DNA of 64,000 bases from CBDCFV01 sp963664625 (GCA_963664625.1 OY761541.1:124001-188000), one strand, 5' to 3'. Counted from the stretch's first letter, positions 15,839-24,908 are shown. Notes: generated by a model from the sequence alone, not told the origin. A program made the numbers and translations.

Positions 15839-16348
15839 GAGTAACGGGTGGAAAACGGTATCGCCCGGCAGGCTGTCTATGCCTGCTTGAGGCGGAGCGG
15901 CGCAGAGTGCGCCGTACAAGCTCGGCCCGCCGGACTCGACTCCGGCTGCGCTCCGGGCTATGTGGTCAAACAAACGGTTCTTGTAAGGGCAACCGGCGAA
16001 TGCCTGTGTGAAACCTGTTGGTTGCCCTCGGCGGCCAGTCGGTCCTTGCCTGATCGCGGGCCCGCTGCCGGTTTTGTCAATCCGCCTGCTTCCGGGCAGG
16101 CGATGAGATCTCCCGCGAGAGAAAATTTCCTTGCATCATTGCGCCTCTGAAACCGTCGGGGGCAAACTTCCCCGGCCGCCGGCAAGGGGACCGGCGGAGG
16201 ACTGCTGCGCCGCCGGCGTACCGGTTGCGTCGACCGGTCCGGGGCTTTGAAAGCCCCCGCAGGCTGCCGGAGAAGGCGAGGGTGCAAGATGAGGGAGCCC
16301 TCAGGTCATCCAAGCGGTCGTGACCTCGGCGTTTTCCACCCGTTGCTC
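15839..16348. ncRNA. Candidate large structured RNA, class and strand unknown
   Basis: GAGTAACGGGTGGAAAACG at 15839-15857 pairs with CGTTTTCCACCCGTTGCTC at 16330-16348: 19 pairs, the single difference being G-U compatible on the plus strand. Inside lie many compact hairpins: 15868-15886 (GCAGGC/GCCTGC), 15899-15913 (GGCGC/GCGCC), 15930-15945, 15987-16027, 16083-16102 (CGCCTGC/GCAGGCG with a UUCCGG loop), 16176-16197 (CCGCCGG/CCGGCGG), 16220-16238 (ACCGGT/ACCGGT), 16241-16257 (GGGGCTT/AAGCCCC) and 16303-16326 (AGGTCA/TGACCT). No gene in the stretch 15525-16551 looks real. Conserved marks of RNase P RNA, tmRNA and SRP RNA were not found. Palindromic repeats could mimic this, so it is a candidate only. 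Confidence 0.45.
15983..16027. repeat. 45-bp dispersed repeat, copy 2
   Basis: This is the second copy of the repeat at 15773-15817, starting GTAAGGGCAACCGGCGAATG. Its arms GGGCAACC (15987-15994) and GGTTGCCC (16020-16027) pair fully. It lies inside the candidate structured RNA. Confidence 0.7.
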
Positions 16349-16551
16349 AACGCAAGTCCCCGCCGGAACCCCCGGCATTAAAATCGAAAAGGCCCGGCAT
16401 TAGAGTCCCGGGAGCGGCTCCTACAGGCCAAGCGCTCGTCGCCAAGTCCGTAGCTTGCGTATCCGGCGTATGATAAAGTTGGCCCTGATATCTCATAGTC
16501 AACATTCTGAAGCTTGGACCCCAAAATGGCACGACAGTTACGGAGGACTAC

Positions 16552-17565
16552 ATGAAATTCGGCATCCTGGCATTGATGCAAAGCCCTACCGGAAAACCGT
16601 TCAAGCAGGTGTATGACGAGTCCATAGCTGAATTTGTTCTCGCCGACGAGTTGGGTTTCGACTGCATCTGGCTTACGGAACACCACTTCTCCCCGGACCA
16701 CCACAAGGAACTGGGAGGCGAGTATGGGATTTGCTGCTCACCGCTGGCCTTGGGGGCTTACGTAGCAGCAGTTACCAAGCGTATACGCATTGGGCAAGCG
16801 ATAAATGTAGTCCCGCTGATGGACCCGATTCGTTTGGCCGAGGACGCCGCGGTTTTGGACATTGTGAGCAACGGCCGGCTCAACTTCGGCGTCGGGCTGG
16901 GATACCGCAACTACCAGTTCCAAGGCTTCCGGGTGCCCGAAGAGGAGAAGGCTGAACGGTTCGAGGAGTCGCTGGAGATCATCAAGAAGGCATGGAGCGG
17001 GGAGAACTTCACGTTCGACGGTATCCACTACCAGATTCCCGAGACCCGCGTGGTGCCTACGCCCTTACAGCAACCCCGCCCGCCCATCTGGGTTGCGCTT
17101 ACAAGGTTCTGGAAGGATGAGGCCATTGAATACGCCGCCCGCAACGGTTACCACGTCATCTTGGCTTGGGCCTCCCCGGAGCAGTTGCGGAGTGGGAGAG
17201 CGCTGTACGAGCGGCTTTTGAAGGAGCACGGCCACGACATCCCGGTGCATTTCCCGGTAGGAAGGCACCTGTTCGTAGCCGAAACCGACGAGGAAGCGTA
17301 CCGCATCGCGGAGCCGGCGGTGCAGTACTACTACCGCCACACCGCCGGCACCCGCCCGGTGCAGGACCACGAGCGCGAAGGCTGGCTCTTCGGCAGCCCG
17401 GACACCGTAATCCGCAAAATCCGGGAGCACGAAGACCAAGGAGTGAACTACTTCCTGTTGTGGACCGCCTTCGGAACGTTGGAACACTCCCAAGCAGTGA
17501 ATTCAATGAAGCTGTTCGCCAAGGAGGTCATGCCCGCGTTCGAGCAAACTCCCGTCACCGTCTGA
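16552..17565 (+). CDS. LLM-class flavin-dependent oxidoreductase (luciferase-like monooxygenase)
   Basis: A 337-residue luciferase-like protein, closer to the FMN-dependent monooxygenase branch than the protein at 1954-3003. Marks are the early DCIWLTEHHFSPDHH (the Glu-His-His active-site block typical of luciferase-like monooxygenases), TKRIRIGQAINVVPLMDPIRLAEDAAVLDIVSNGRLNFGVG split over the usual barrel strands, and PDTVIRKIREHEDQGVNYFLL. The probable reaction is FMNH2- and O2-dependent oxidation of an organic substrate. The ATG at 16552 follows ACGGAGGACTAC. It stands alone between non-coding stretches. Confidence 0.88.
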   Translation: MKFGILALMQSPTGKPFKQVYDESIAEFVLADELGFDCIWLTEHHFSPDHHKELGGEYGICCSPLALGAYVAAVTKRIRIGQAINVVPLMDPIRLAEDAAVLDIVSNGRLNFGVGLGYRNYQFQGFRVPEEEKAERFEESLEIIKKAWSGENFTFDGIHYQIPETRVVPTPLQQPRPPIWVALTRFWKDEAIEYAARNGYHVILAWASPEQLRSGRALYERLLKEHGHDIPVHFPVGRHLFVAETDEEAYRIAEPAVQYYYRHTAGTRPVQDHEREGWLFGSPDTVIRKIREHEDQGVNYFLLWTAFGTLEHSQAVNSMKLFAKEVMPAFEQTPVTV

Positions 17566-17592
17566 CCCCCGCGACAACAAAGGAAGCAACGA

Positions 17593-17659
17593 GGGCAACC
17601 ACAAGGGTTGCCCTTACCAGTCAAGGGCGGTCCCGTAGGGGCACCCCTTGTGGGTGCCC
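17593..17659. repeat. Two GGGCA(A/C)CC-type palindromes
   Basis: GGGCAACC ACAAG GGTTGCCC at 17593-17613 and GGGCACCC...GGGTGCCC at 17639-17659 form strong hairpins after the stop codon of the flavin oxidoreductase gene. The same family appears at 47786-47806, and related arms occur in the 45-bp repeats near 15.8-16.0 kb. Confidence 0.7.
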
Positions 17660-17716
17660 TGATCGCCGGAAACCACGGTGGTCAGGGTTACCCGTCAATA
17701 CAATGATTTCGCACTA

Positions 17717-18895
17717 CTAGGCCAACCGCAGGAACTTCTCCGCGTTGCCGGACATGTGCTTGACCAGGGCCTCCTCTCCCAATTCCTGCCAGAAGGGCCA
17801 GTCTATGACCATCTCGGCCGTGTCGGGGAAGTGGGCCTCGCCGTGGGGGTAGTCCGACTGGTGCATCAAGCAGTCCGGGCCCAGCAGGTCGATGCAGGCC
17901 TTGGTCATTTCCGGCCCTTCGAAGGGTTCGGCGCCGCAACGGAAGCGCCCCATCTGGGCGTACTCGATGGGCTTGTAATCGAGCGTGGGGGTAGCGCCGG
18001 AGACGTAGTTGGCCATCTCGCCCAACCGGATCAGCCAGTGGGGCAGCCAGCCGTGGCCCACTTCAGCCGCGCCCGCATTGATGTTTGGGAAACGGTCGAA
18101 GATACGCCCCACGATCAGGTACGACAGCAGTCGCGCCGCCCCCCAGGGATGGGCTGCGGTCCTCGCCACCACCACGTTGCCCCAGATGTCCCGGTAGCCG
18201 GGGAAGTAGGGAGCCTCGAAAGTGAAGCTATGGTGCAGGATGGGCAGGTGGGAGTCGTTCATCACCTCCCAGAGCGGGTCCAGGTCCGGGTGGTCAACCG
18301 GCATCCCTTCGGGAAGGACGGGAGCGACGGCTACGACCCACTTCTCCTGAGATACGGCCTTCACCTCCGAAACCGCCCATTCAATGTCGGCGGCCGGGGC
18401 CAGTATGATGCTCTTCAGGCGGTCGGGGTTCGTGCTGCAAAACTGCCGCATATAGCGGTGGTAAGCGGAGTACAGCCCCTCGGCTAGGGTCACGTCTTCC
18501 AAGCTGGACAGCCCGTTGGCCCAAGTCCCCGGAATGATGACGTCGATATCCCTGCCCTCCATATCCATGTCCAGCAGGCGCCCCTCGGCGTTCTCGTCGC
18601 TGACGCCGTGGCGCGGGTCCACCCGGTGGTGGCCGGATGAACGAGTGACACGCCCTTCCAACGCGCCGCGCCCTCCGGTTACGGCCGTGGCATCCTCGGC
18701 CTTCGGCGGGTCGCCGGGAAAGCGGTCGAACGGGATCGACGCCAAGCTCAGGGCGGTGTAGTCTCCGACCTTGCGCAGGTATGGCGCCAGTTCCTCCAAC
18801 CTGGGACGGAACGACGGGTCAACGTACTTGACCAAGGTGTCGTAACTTGGGTTGACGTGGGTATCTATGTCTATGACCTTATATCCCTTTTTCAC
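17717..18895 (-). CDS. Amidohydrolase family protein (amidohydrolase 2)
   Basis: A 392-residue TIM-barrel metal-dependent hydrolase or decarboxylase. The N-terminal metal motif is IDIDTHVNP (Asp-x-His), a mid-barrel His lies in ILHHSFTFE, and the family-typical C-terminal Asp is in HQSDYPHGEAHFPD, ending HMSGNAEKFLRL. Relatives act on ring-cleavage products and carboxylated aromatics. The GTG at 18895 is chosen because GGAG lies seven bases before it; ten more codons are open upstream. It neighbours a dienelactone hydrolase, which fits an aromatic or lactone breakdown role (inference). Confidence 0.83.
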   Translation of the reverse strand: MKKGYKVIDIDTHVNPSYDTLVKYVDPSFRPRLEELAPYLRKVGDYTALSLASIPFDRFPGDPPKAEDATAVTGGRGALEGRVTRSSGHHRVDPRHGVSDENAEGRLLDMDMEGRDIDVIIPGTWANGLSSLEDVTLAEGLYSAYHRYMRQFCSTNPDRLKSIILAPAADIEWAVSEVKAVSQEKWVVAVAPVLPEGMPVDHPDLDPLWEVMNDSHLPILHHSFTFEAPYFPGYRDIWGNVVVARTAAHPWGAARLLSYLIVGRIFDRFPNINAGAAEVGHGWLPHWLIRLGEMANYVSGATPTLDYKPIEYAQMGRFRCGAEPFEGPEMTKACIDLLGPDCLMHQSDYPHGEAHFPDTAEMVIDWPFWQELGEEALVKHMSGNAEKFLRLA

Positions 18896-18982
18896 TTCGC
18901 AACTCCAAAGCGGGATTTCCGCCAATTATGGCCCGTCGGCGCGGCAGGGTCAATGGCGTTCCGGCGCTGTAGGATTCCCCGG

Positions 18983-19759
18983 TTACGGTTTCAAGCAGCG
19001 CGAAAGCCACTCCAAGCACCGCCCCCAAGCCATGTAGGAAGCTTCAGGTCTGTAACTCTCGCGGGTGTCGGAAAAGAAGGCGTGTCCGGCGTTCTTGTAG
19101 CTCACGAATTCGTAGTCCTTGCCATGCTTGTCCAGTTCGGCCCGCAGTCGGGCTACATCTTCTGGTGACGGGTTGGTGTCGTCGTCGCCGAAGAGGCCCA
19201 GCATGGGGCAGCACAGGTCTCTTACCATCTCTCCGGCCGGCATAGGATTCACCTCGGTGGGTTGAAAGATACCGTTGGAATAGAAGTTTACGAAGGCATC
19301 CAGGCCGATGGTATTGCAGGCAAAAACCATAGCGACCCGTCCCCCGGAGCAGAAGCCCACCAACCCGACACGGTCGCCGACGAAACTGCTCGCCCGGAGG
19401 AATTCCTTGGCCGCTTCCAGGTCGGCGTTGGCTTGGGTGTTGGAGCGGTTGGCGAGCCAGTCACGCGCCTTCGCCATGTCCTCTTCCTCCACCACGCACA
19501 GGCCCTCGTTGCGGCTGTAAAGAGCGGGAACGATGGCAGCGTAACCCATGACGGCGAACCGGCGGGCCACATCCTTCATGTGCTCCTCGTAGCCATGAAT
19601 CCCGTGCACCAGCACCAAGCCGGGGTGGGGTCCTTCCGACGAAGGACGCGCCATGTAAGCCGGGACCGTATCGCCGTTATACCCACGGAGTTGTACATCG
19701 TAAGCATGGATAGCCGACGGGTGGTAGACGACGCCGGGGGGAAGAATGGGTGAGATCAT
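18983..19759 (-). CDS. Dienelactone hydrolase family protein
   Basis: A 258-residue alpha/beta hydrolase of the dienelactone hydrolase family. The Cys-Asp-His triad is readable: Cys in GLVGFCSGGRVAM, Asp in GLFGDDDTNPSPED and His in NAGHAFFSDTRESY. HPGLVLVHGIHGYEEHMKDVARRFA is the oxyanion region. The enzyme opens dienelactone-type or related esters. The ATG at 19759 follows AGGAG. It is upstream of, and on the same strand as, the amidohydrolase gene. Confidence 0.9.
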   Translation of the reverse strand: MISPILPPGVVYHPSAIHAYDVQLRGYNGDTVPAYMARPSSEGPHPGLVLVHGIHGYEEHMKDVARRFAVMGYAAIVPALYSRNEGLCVVEEEDMAKARDWLANRSNTQANADLEAAKEFLRASSFVGDRVGLVGFCSGGRVAMVFACNTIGLDAFVNFYSNGIFQPTEVNPMPAGEMVRDLCCPMLGLFGDDDTNPSPEDVARLRAELDKHGKDYEFVSYKNAGHAFFSDTRESYRPEASYMAWGRCLEWLSRCLKP

Positions 19760-19971
19760 TTGGTAGCTCCTGAGTTAACGACGTAGTGAACTCGGTTATT
19801 GAAACATAACCGCTTTCATGTCCCGGTATCAAGTCAGCCGTCCACTTCACCTTGACTACAGTCCACAAGGGTTGTAGCTTTTCGATGACGGGAAATCAAT
19901 CCCGGTCTTCCCCACTACCGGCAGGCGTTCCTGACCAAATGACTCAGTTCACATAAGGCGGGAGGCGACTT

Positions 19972-20805
19972 ATGGCGATAACGATCGGCATGGGCGACTT
20001 TGTATATGAATACGAACCGGATTGGGCCAAGTTGCCTGACGGGGTACAGTTCCAGAACCCCAGCGCGGTGGCCGTTGATTCGAACGACCGGGTGTACGTG
20101 TTCCAGCGGCTCGGCCCTCCGGTAATGGTGTTCGCCCCGGACGGGCAATTCTTGTCGGGTTGGCCTAGACGGGACGGGCTGCTGGAGGACGCCCATCACA
20201 TCTACATTGGACCTGACGATAGCGTATTCCTGGCGGACCGGGACGCGCACCAAGTGTTGAAATGCACCACCGAAGGGGAGGTGTTGATGGCGTTGGGAAA
20301 CCGGTACCGGGCGGCGTTGCAGGCGCCGTTCAACCACCCATCCGACATTGCGGTCGGTCCCTCCGGTGACATCTACGTCTCAGACGGGTACGGCAACTCC
20401 TGCGTACACCGGTTTACGGCGGAGGGGGAATACGTGGGATCTTTCGGCTCGCCGGGCAGCGGGCCGGGCGAGTTCAGAGTGCCCCACAGTATCAGGGTGG
20501 CCAACGACGGCCGGATATACGTCTGCGACCGGGAAAACCACCGGGTGCAGGTGTTCAGCAACGACGGCACGTTCCTGGGGGCGTGGACTGACTTCAAGTC
20601 ACCCATGGGAGTGCACATAGACGCCAACCAGATGGTCTACGTAACCGACCAAGTACCCCGGCTCAGCGTCCTGACGCTGGATGGAGAGCTGGTGGCGCGG
20701 GGGCGCACCTTCGAGAACGGCCACAACGTGTACACCAATTCCAATGGAGACCTTTACGCGGTGGATACGGCCAATCAACGGCTGCAACGGTTCACCAAGG
20801 TATAG
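19972..20805 (+). CDS. NHL-repeat six-bladed beta-propeller protein
   Basis: A 277-residue protein made of repeated NHL-type blades, each with a pattern such as NPSAVAVDSNDRVYVFQR, HPSDIAVGPSGDIYVSDGYGN, VPHSIRVANDGRIYVCDRENHRVQVF and YTNSNGDLYAVDTANQRLQRF. There is no signal peptide, so it appears cytoplasmic. Relatives include lactonase-like and amidating-lyase-like propellers; a binding or lactonase role is possible but not shown. The ATG at 19972 follows GGGAGG. Confidence 0.85.
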   Translation: MAITIGMGDFVYEYEPDWAKLPDGVQFQNPSAVAVDSNDRVYVFQRLGPPVMVFAPDGQFLSGWPRRDGLLEDAHHIYIGPDDSVFLADRDAHQVLKCTTEGEVLMALGNRYRAALQAPFNHPSDIAVGPSGDIYVSDGYGNSCVHRFTAEGEYVGSFGSPGSGPGEFRVPHSIRVANDGRIYVCDRENHRVQVFSNDGTFLGAWTDFKSPMGVHIDANQMVYVTDQVPRLSVLTLDGELVARGRTFENGHNVYTNSNGDLYAVDTANQRLQRFTKV

Positions 20806-20825
20806 CGAAAACGTACATAATGAAA

Positions 20826-20855
20826 AGGCCCCTCTCACGCTGTGAGAGGAGCCTT
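20826..20855. terminator. Bidirectional intrinsic terminator
   Basis: The stem AGGCCCCTCTCAC...GTGAGAGGAGCCTT is flanked by an A-rich 5' side (TGAAAAGG) and a T-containing 3' side. It lies between the convergent propeller and permease genes and can serve both strands. Confidence 0.75.
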
Positions 20856-20879
20856 CGTACAGTCCCTTTATAGATGGTC

Positions 20880-21782
20880 CTAAAGTTGGCGACGGGTCGG
20901 GTCCAAACGGTCTCGCAGCCAGTCACCGGTGAGGTTGCAGGACATTACCAGGAAGGTGATGGCCAAGCCCGGGAACACCGGCAGCCACCAAGTGATGTAG
21001 ATGAACTCCTGGGCGTCCCGCAACATGCTGCCCCAAGAAGGCAATGGACGCGGCACACCAAAGCCCAGGAAGCTCAAGGACGATTCAGCGATCACCGCCA
21101 GACCTACTTCCAGCGTAACGAGCACCAGCAAAGTGTTGGCCACGTTGGGAAACACGTGCCTGATCATGATTCTGGGCCTGCTGGCGCCGGCTACGTGGGC
21201 CAAACGCACGAAGTCCATCTCCATCAACTTCAGCACTTCGCCCCTAATCACCCGGGCGTAGGCCATCCACCTGGTCAGTCCTATGACCAGTATGACGTTG
21301 GGTATGCTGGGGCCCAGGATGGAGATGACTACAAGCGCCACCATCAGGGATGGCAGGGCCAGGAATCCGTCGGTCAGCCTCATGAGCACGGTGTCTACCC
21401 AACCACGCAGCACTCCGCTGAGCAGGGCCACGGTAGTGCCCACAGCGGCTGCCAAGGCCACCGCTGACAACGCCACCATGACGGAAATCTGAGCGCCGTA
21501 AATTACCCTAGTAAGCGCGTCGCGCCCCTGCATGTCCGTTCCCAACCAGTGACTGCTGCTCGGCGCCTCGAGTATGTCAGTAGTTACCTCTATAGGGTTG
21601 TGCGGCGATATGGATTCGGCAAAGATGGCGCATATCAGCGCTATCAACAAGAACAACAACGAGAGCTTGGGAGCGCCTCGTATGGAGCCTAACCCTCTCC
21701 GTGCCAGTCTCGGTATGCCAGCCGCAACTCCAGCCGGTTGCGGCGCAAGCAACCCTGCTCCGTCTCCACCTTCACTTGCCAT
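20880..21782 (-). CDS. ABC transporter permease, DppC/OppC type
   Basis: A 300-residue permease with the hallmark HWLGTDMQGRDALTRVIYGA in the first periplasmic loop, about five further membrane segments, the EAA loop DFVRLAHVAGASRPRIMIRHVFPN and LSFLGFGVPRPLPSWGSML. It is the last gene of the second importer operon, starting 12 bp after the DppB-type gene, with ATG at 21782 after GGGAGA. No ATPase gene follows; transcription likely ends at the terminator at 20826-20855. Confidence 0.92.
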   Translation of the reverse strand: MASEGGDGAGLLAPQPAGVAAGIPRLARRGLGSIRGAPKLSLLFLLIALICAIFAESISPHNPIEVTTDILEAPSSSHWLGTDMQGRDALTRVIYGAQISVMVALSAVALAAAVGTTVALLSGVLRGWVDTVLMRLTDGFLALPSLMVALVVISILGPSIPNVILVIGLTRWMAYARVIRGEVLKLMEMDFVRLAHVAGASRPRIMIRHVFPNVANTLLVLVTLEVGLAVIAESSLSFLGFGVPRPLPSWGSMLRDAQEFIYITWWLPVFPGLAITFLVMSCNLTGDWLRDRLDPTRRQL

Positions 21783-21794
21783 AAGTTCTCCCCG

Positions 21795-22730
21795 TTATTG
21801 CGCTATCCGTATGCGCGGGTCCAGCCAGGCATACATGATATCTACAAAAATGTTAATGAAAAGGATGAAGGCTGCCACGAAGAAGATCACAGCCTGCGTG
21901 GTGGGGTAGTCCCTCACCAAAAGCGACTCGACCAACAGCCTGCCCACACCAGGCCAAGCGAAGATGGTCTCGGTGATCACTGCGCCAGAGATCAAGCCCG
22001 CAAAGTTAACGAAGAAGAGAGTAAACACCGGAATCGACGCATTCTTGAAGGCGTGCTTCCATAGCACCATGCGGGTTGGCAGGCCTTTAGCCCTTACCAT
22101 CTTGATGTAGTCCGACTCGAGGACTTCCAACATCGTGGAACGGACAATCCTCATGTGGGAGGCGATAAGGAAGAACCCCAGCGTAACAGCCGGCAAAATG
22201 ATTCCCTTTGGCCCTAACCGGTCGATGCCGCCCGCGCTGGGCAACCAGCCAAGGTAGACGCTGAACCCCAGGATCATCAAAAGGCCAACCCAGAACACGG
22301 GCATCGACTGGGCGATTATGGCCACCAGCTTACCGATCCGGTCGAAAATGGTGTCGGGCTTGGCAGCCGAAATGGCTCCCAGGGCCACTCCGACGACGAC
22401 GGCCCACAGGAGGGCACTGCCGCTCAATTGCAGGGTTGCCGGGAGCCGGTCAAACACCACGTCCGCCGCGGGCCTTTTATCCCAACTCAACGCATCACCG
22501 AGGTCCCCCCGCAACAGCTTCTTGTTGTAAATCCAGTATTGATGGTGAAGAGGCTTGTCGAAGCCGTATGCCTTGGTCATCAACTCCATCTCCAATGCAG
22601 TCGCATCGGGCGGCAGCATGTGGGCGATGGGATTGCCTCCTCCAACCCTCAGCATGACGAAAACAGCCAAGCTAATCAGATAAAGGGTGACTACCCCCTG
22701 CAAAACCCTTCTCGCTACGTAACGTCCCAA
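21795..22730 (-). CDS. ABC transporter permease, DppB/OppB type
   Basis: A 311-residue permease. The N-terminus GRYVARRVLQGVVTLYLISLAVFVML is typical of DppB, followed by the periplasmic LMTKAYGFDKPLHHQYWIYNKKLLRGDLGDALSW. The EAA loop is DYIKMVRAKGLPTRMVLWKHAFKNASI, and it ends AWLDPRIRIAQ. The start is a TTG at 22730, six bases after GGAGG. It lies between the binding-protein genes and the DppC-type gene on the same strand. Confidence 0.92.
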   Translation of the reverse strand: MGRYVARRVLQGVVTLYLISLAVFVMLRVGGGNPIAHMLPPDATALEMELMTKAYGFDKPLHHQYWIYNKKLLRGDLGDALSWDKRPAADVVFDRLPATLQLSGSALLWAVVVGVALGAISAAKPDTIFDRIGKLVAIIAQSMPVFWVGLLMILGFSVYLGWLPSAGGIDRLGPKGIILPAVTLGFFLIASHMRIVRSTMLEVLESDYIKMVRAKGLPTRMVLWKHAFKNASIPVFTLFFVNFAGLISGAVITETIFAWPGVGRLLVESLLVRDYPTTQAVIFFVAAFILFINIFVDIMYAWLDPRIRIAQ

Positions 22731-22828
22731 CTAGTCCTCCATGTTTGAGGCTTTCGCCGATTGTTGCGCTACGCGGATAGTGCCATTACCGTCTTGAAAG
22801 GGCACAGCCACAGACCAGAGTGAGCAAA

Positions 22829-22856
22829 CAGGGGCAACGATAGTGCGTCGCCCCTG
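22829..22856 (-). promoter_or_regulatory. Intercistronic stem-loop between binding protein and permease genes
   Basis: CAGGGGC at 22829-22835 pairs with GCCCCTG at 22850-22856, with partial pairing of ACG and CGT inside. Stem-loops in this position often hold permease expression below that of the binding protein by stopping transcription or protecting the upstream mRNA. This role is inferred from position only. Confidence 0.5.
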
Positions 22857-22879
22857 CACTTAATCCTCCAGGACAGGGG

Positions 22880-24841
22880 TCAGTCTCGAAGGACCATCAA
22901 CTCGACATGCTTCGGATGCGGCGAAGCTTCAACCGTGGGGTGAGCCAGCACTCGGTCGGTATAGCCCCAAACGATGTTCATTCCATAGAGAGGGAAGGTC
23001 TCTTTCAAGGCCAGGATCTTGTCCTCAATCTCCGCCAGCTTCCGGTCCATTTCAGCGGCATCGAGAGTCCTCAACATGTCGTGAATCAACACCTCGATTT
23101 CATCGGTGCTTGGCCCGATGTAGGTGGCTCCAGGGCGATAGTACCGGGCCTCCCAGCCGCTGTGGTCCTGTCTGCCCCAAGTCTTGACATCGACAGGATA
23201 GCGTGCGATGGGGAGCGGCTCCGGCGCCCTTCCGAAGCCCTTGACGAACTCCGACGGGTCGAATTCCTTCCACTCCACCGTTACGTTCAGGTACTTCTGC
23301 CAAGCGCTGGCGATGAAGTCCACCGCCTCGATGATGCCGGGACGCCCGGCGAACTGGCCGAAGTGGCCGGGCATGGTGAATCCGTCGGCATAGCCCGCTT
23401 CTACCATCAACTCCTTGGCCCTTTCCGGATCGAAGGGCGGCGGAGTGTGGACCACTTCCGGCCTCGCTCCGATTGACTGGTCGTGATATATGGAGCCGAT
23501 GGGGAAAGACAGTCCAAAGTGGGGTCCTGCTGACAGGGCTTTCCGGTCAATAGCCATGCTCAAGGCTTCCCTGACACGGATGTCCAGGGTCGGGTGGTCG
23601 ATGTAGTCTGCGGGATACTCGTATGTCTTGATCGTGGTCCCAAAGATGTCCGTCCGCCCCTGCTCTTTCTGGGATTCCCTGAGGATCATTGGCAGATAGA
23701 AGTCCAGCACGAGCATTCCATTAGCCTTGTATTGCTGGGTCCACAGGTCACCCTTACCAGGGTTAACGCCCCGTTGATAGTCCTCAGACTTGGGGAGGTC
23801 CTTGGCTAACGGATAGGTAACGTAGTAGGCGACGTCGGCCTGCTTGCTTTTGAGCAGTGCAAACCTGGCAGCGTGGTCGGAGACCAGGATGTTCTCGATT
23901 TCCTCGAATTGCGGCTTGTGGAACCACGGGTAATCGGCCCAGAAATCCTCCCATCTTTCGAGGAGCATACGGTTGCCGGGCTCCCAGTCCACAATCTGCA
24001 ACGGACCTCCGCCAGCTACGCCGATGTTATCCTGGAATCCGTCCGGCCCCTTCAATAGCTGGGTAGGACTGGAGTACCAGAATTGCTGGTAGCCGTTGCC
24101 TCCTATCGTCCACAGCCAGACCGGGTCCGGTCCGGGAGTTGCAACGTAGACTTCACGCGGGCCGATAATGTCTATTCTTGCAATGTGCTCTTTAGCCCGC
24201 CCTCTGTAGAAAGGTGACTTCTCATAGCCCATTGCCTGCAAGTCCGGCAAGTCGCCGGCTATGCCAAGCATCAGTGTCTTGAAGGCTTCGGCATCGGCCG
24301 GAGTGCCATCCTGAAACTTGGCCGTTGGGTGGAGCTTGACGGTGACACCCTCTTCTGTTTGTGACCAGTCAATCCCCCATACAGGAACCAACTCACCATT
24401 GGGATGCTGTTTGAACAGCGGGAAGCCGTATTGGTCCGCCAGGAAATTGTTGGTCGACACGAGCCAAGGATTCACGTCACTGCCACTCCAGCTCTGCCAA
24501 GCCATGGTGACCTTTCCTACCGATTCAGGGACGCCGTCCTTGCCGGCTTGGGGGAAGTCATCAAAAAAGGCGGCAAGGGGAGCGGCAATCGGCACTTCCT
24601 GGACGACCTCCTTTATCACCTCTACTTCCTTGACAACTTCTTTCTCGACAACGACAGGTTTCTCGACTTCTTTAACTACTTCCTTCTCCACCACAACCGG
24701 CTTTTCGACTTCCTTGATTACCTCCTTTTCCACCACCACAGGCTCGGCCGGGGAAGTACCACCACAAGCCACCGCCAGCGAAAAGACTAACAGTAATGCT
24801 CCTAACAATGAAAACTTTCCAACCAAGGAACTGGCGCCCAT
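22880..24841 (-). CDS. ABC transporter substrate-binding lipoprotein, family 5, with VVEKEV repeat linker (paralogue 1)
   Basis: A 653-residue binding protein. The signal peptide with lipobox AVAC near residue 26 is followed by a linker of 14-residue repeats (VVVEKEVIKEVEKP and two near-copies, about residues 35-80), which likely forms an extended or coiled spacer between membrane anchor and ligand domain. The SBP_bac_5 domain shows VTVKLHPTAKFQDGTPADAEA, DIRVREALSMAIDRKAL and FDPERAKELMVEAGYADGF. It is a close paralogue of the next gene upstream (25181-27142). Start ATG 24841, with AGGAGGT before it; promoter at 24909-24938. Confidence 0.92.
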   Translation of the reverse strand: MGASSLVGKFSLLGALLLVFSLAVACGGTSPAEPVVVEKEVIKEVEKPVVVEKEVVKEVEKPVVVEKEVVKEVEVIKEVVQEVPIAAPLAAFFDDFPQAGKDGVPESVGKVTMAWQSWSGSDVNPWLVSTNNFLADQYGFPLFKQHPNGELVPVWGIDWSQTEEGVTVKLHPTAKFQDGTPADAEAFKTLMLGIAGDLPDLQAMGYEKSPFYRGRAKEHIARIDIIGPREVYVATPGPDPVWLWTIGGNGYQQFWYSSPTQLLKGPDGFQDNIGVAGGGPLQIVDWEPGNRMLLERWEDFWADYPWFHKPQFEEIENILVSDHAARFALLKSKQADVAYYVTYPLAKDLPKSEDYQRGVNPGKGDLWTQQYKANGMLVLDFYLPMILRESQKEQGRTDIFGTTIKTYEYPADYIDHPTLDIRVREALSMAIDRKALSAGPHFGLSFPIGSIYHDQSIGARPEVVHTPPPFDPERAKELMVEAGYADGFTMPGHFGQFAGRPGIIEAVDFIASAWQKYLNVTVEWKEFDPSEFVKGFGRAPEPLPIARYPVDVKTWGRQDHSGWEARYYRPGATYIGPSTDEIEVLIHDMLRTLDAAEMDRKLAEIEDKILALKETFPLYGMNIVWGYTDRVLAHPTVEASPHPKHVELMVLRD

Positions 24842-24908
24842 GTTTTACCTCCTACTCCTGCTGAGAGATGGATGGGTCACAGCACTGGGTAATCCAGCTT
24901 GGCGGGGA

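Noticed and set aside
15848..16150. 100-codon frame inside the hairpin-rich stretch
   Set aside because: It has no ribosome site, its composition is unlike the neighbours, and it covers several strong hairpins and a dispersed repeat.
15839..16348. RNase P RNA, tmRNA, SRP RNA or group II intron
   Set aside because: The conserved strings and end structures of these RNAs were looked for by eye on both strands and not found.
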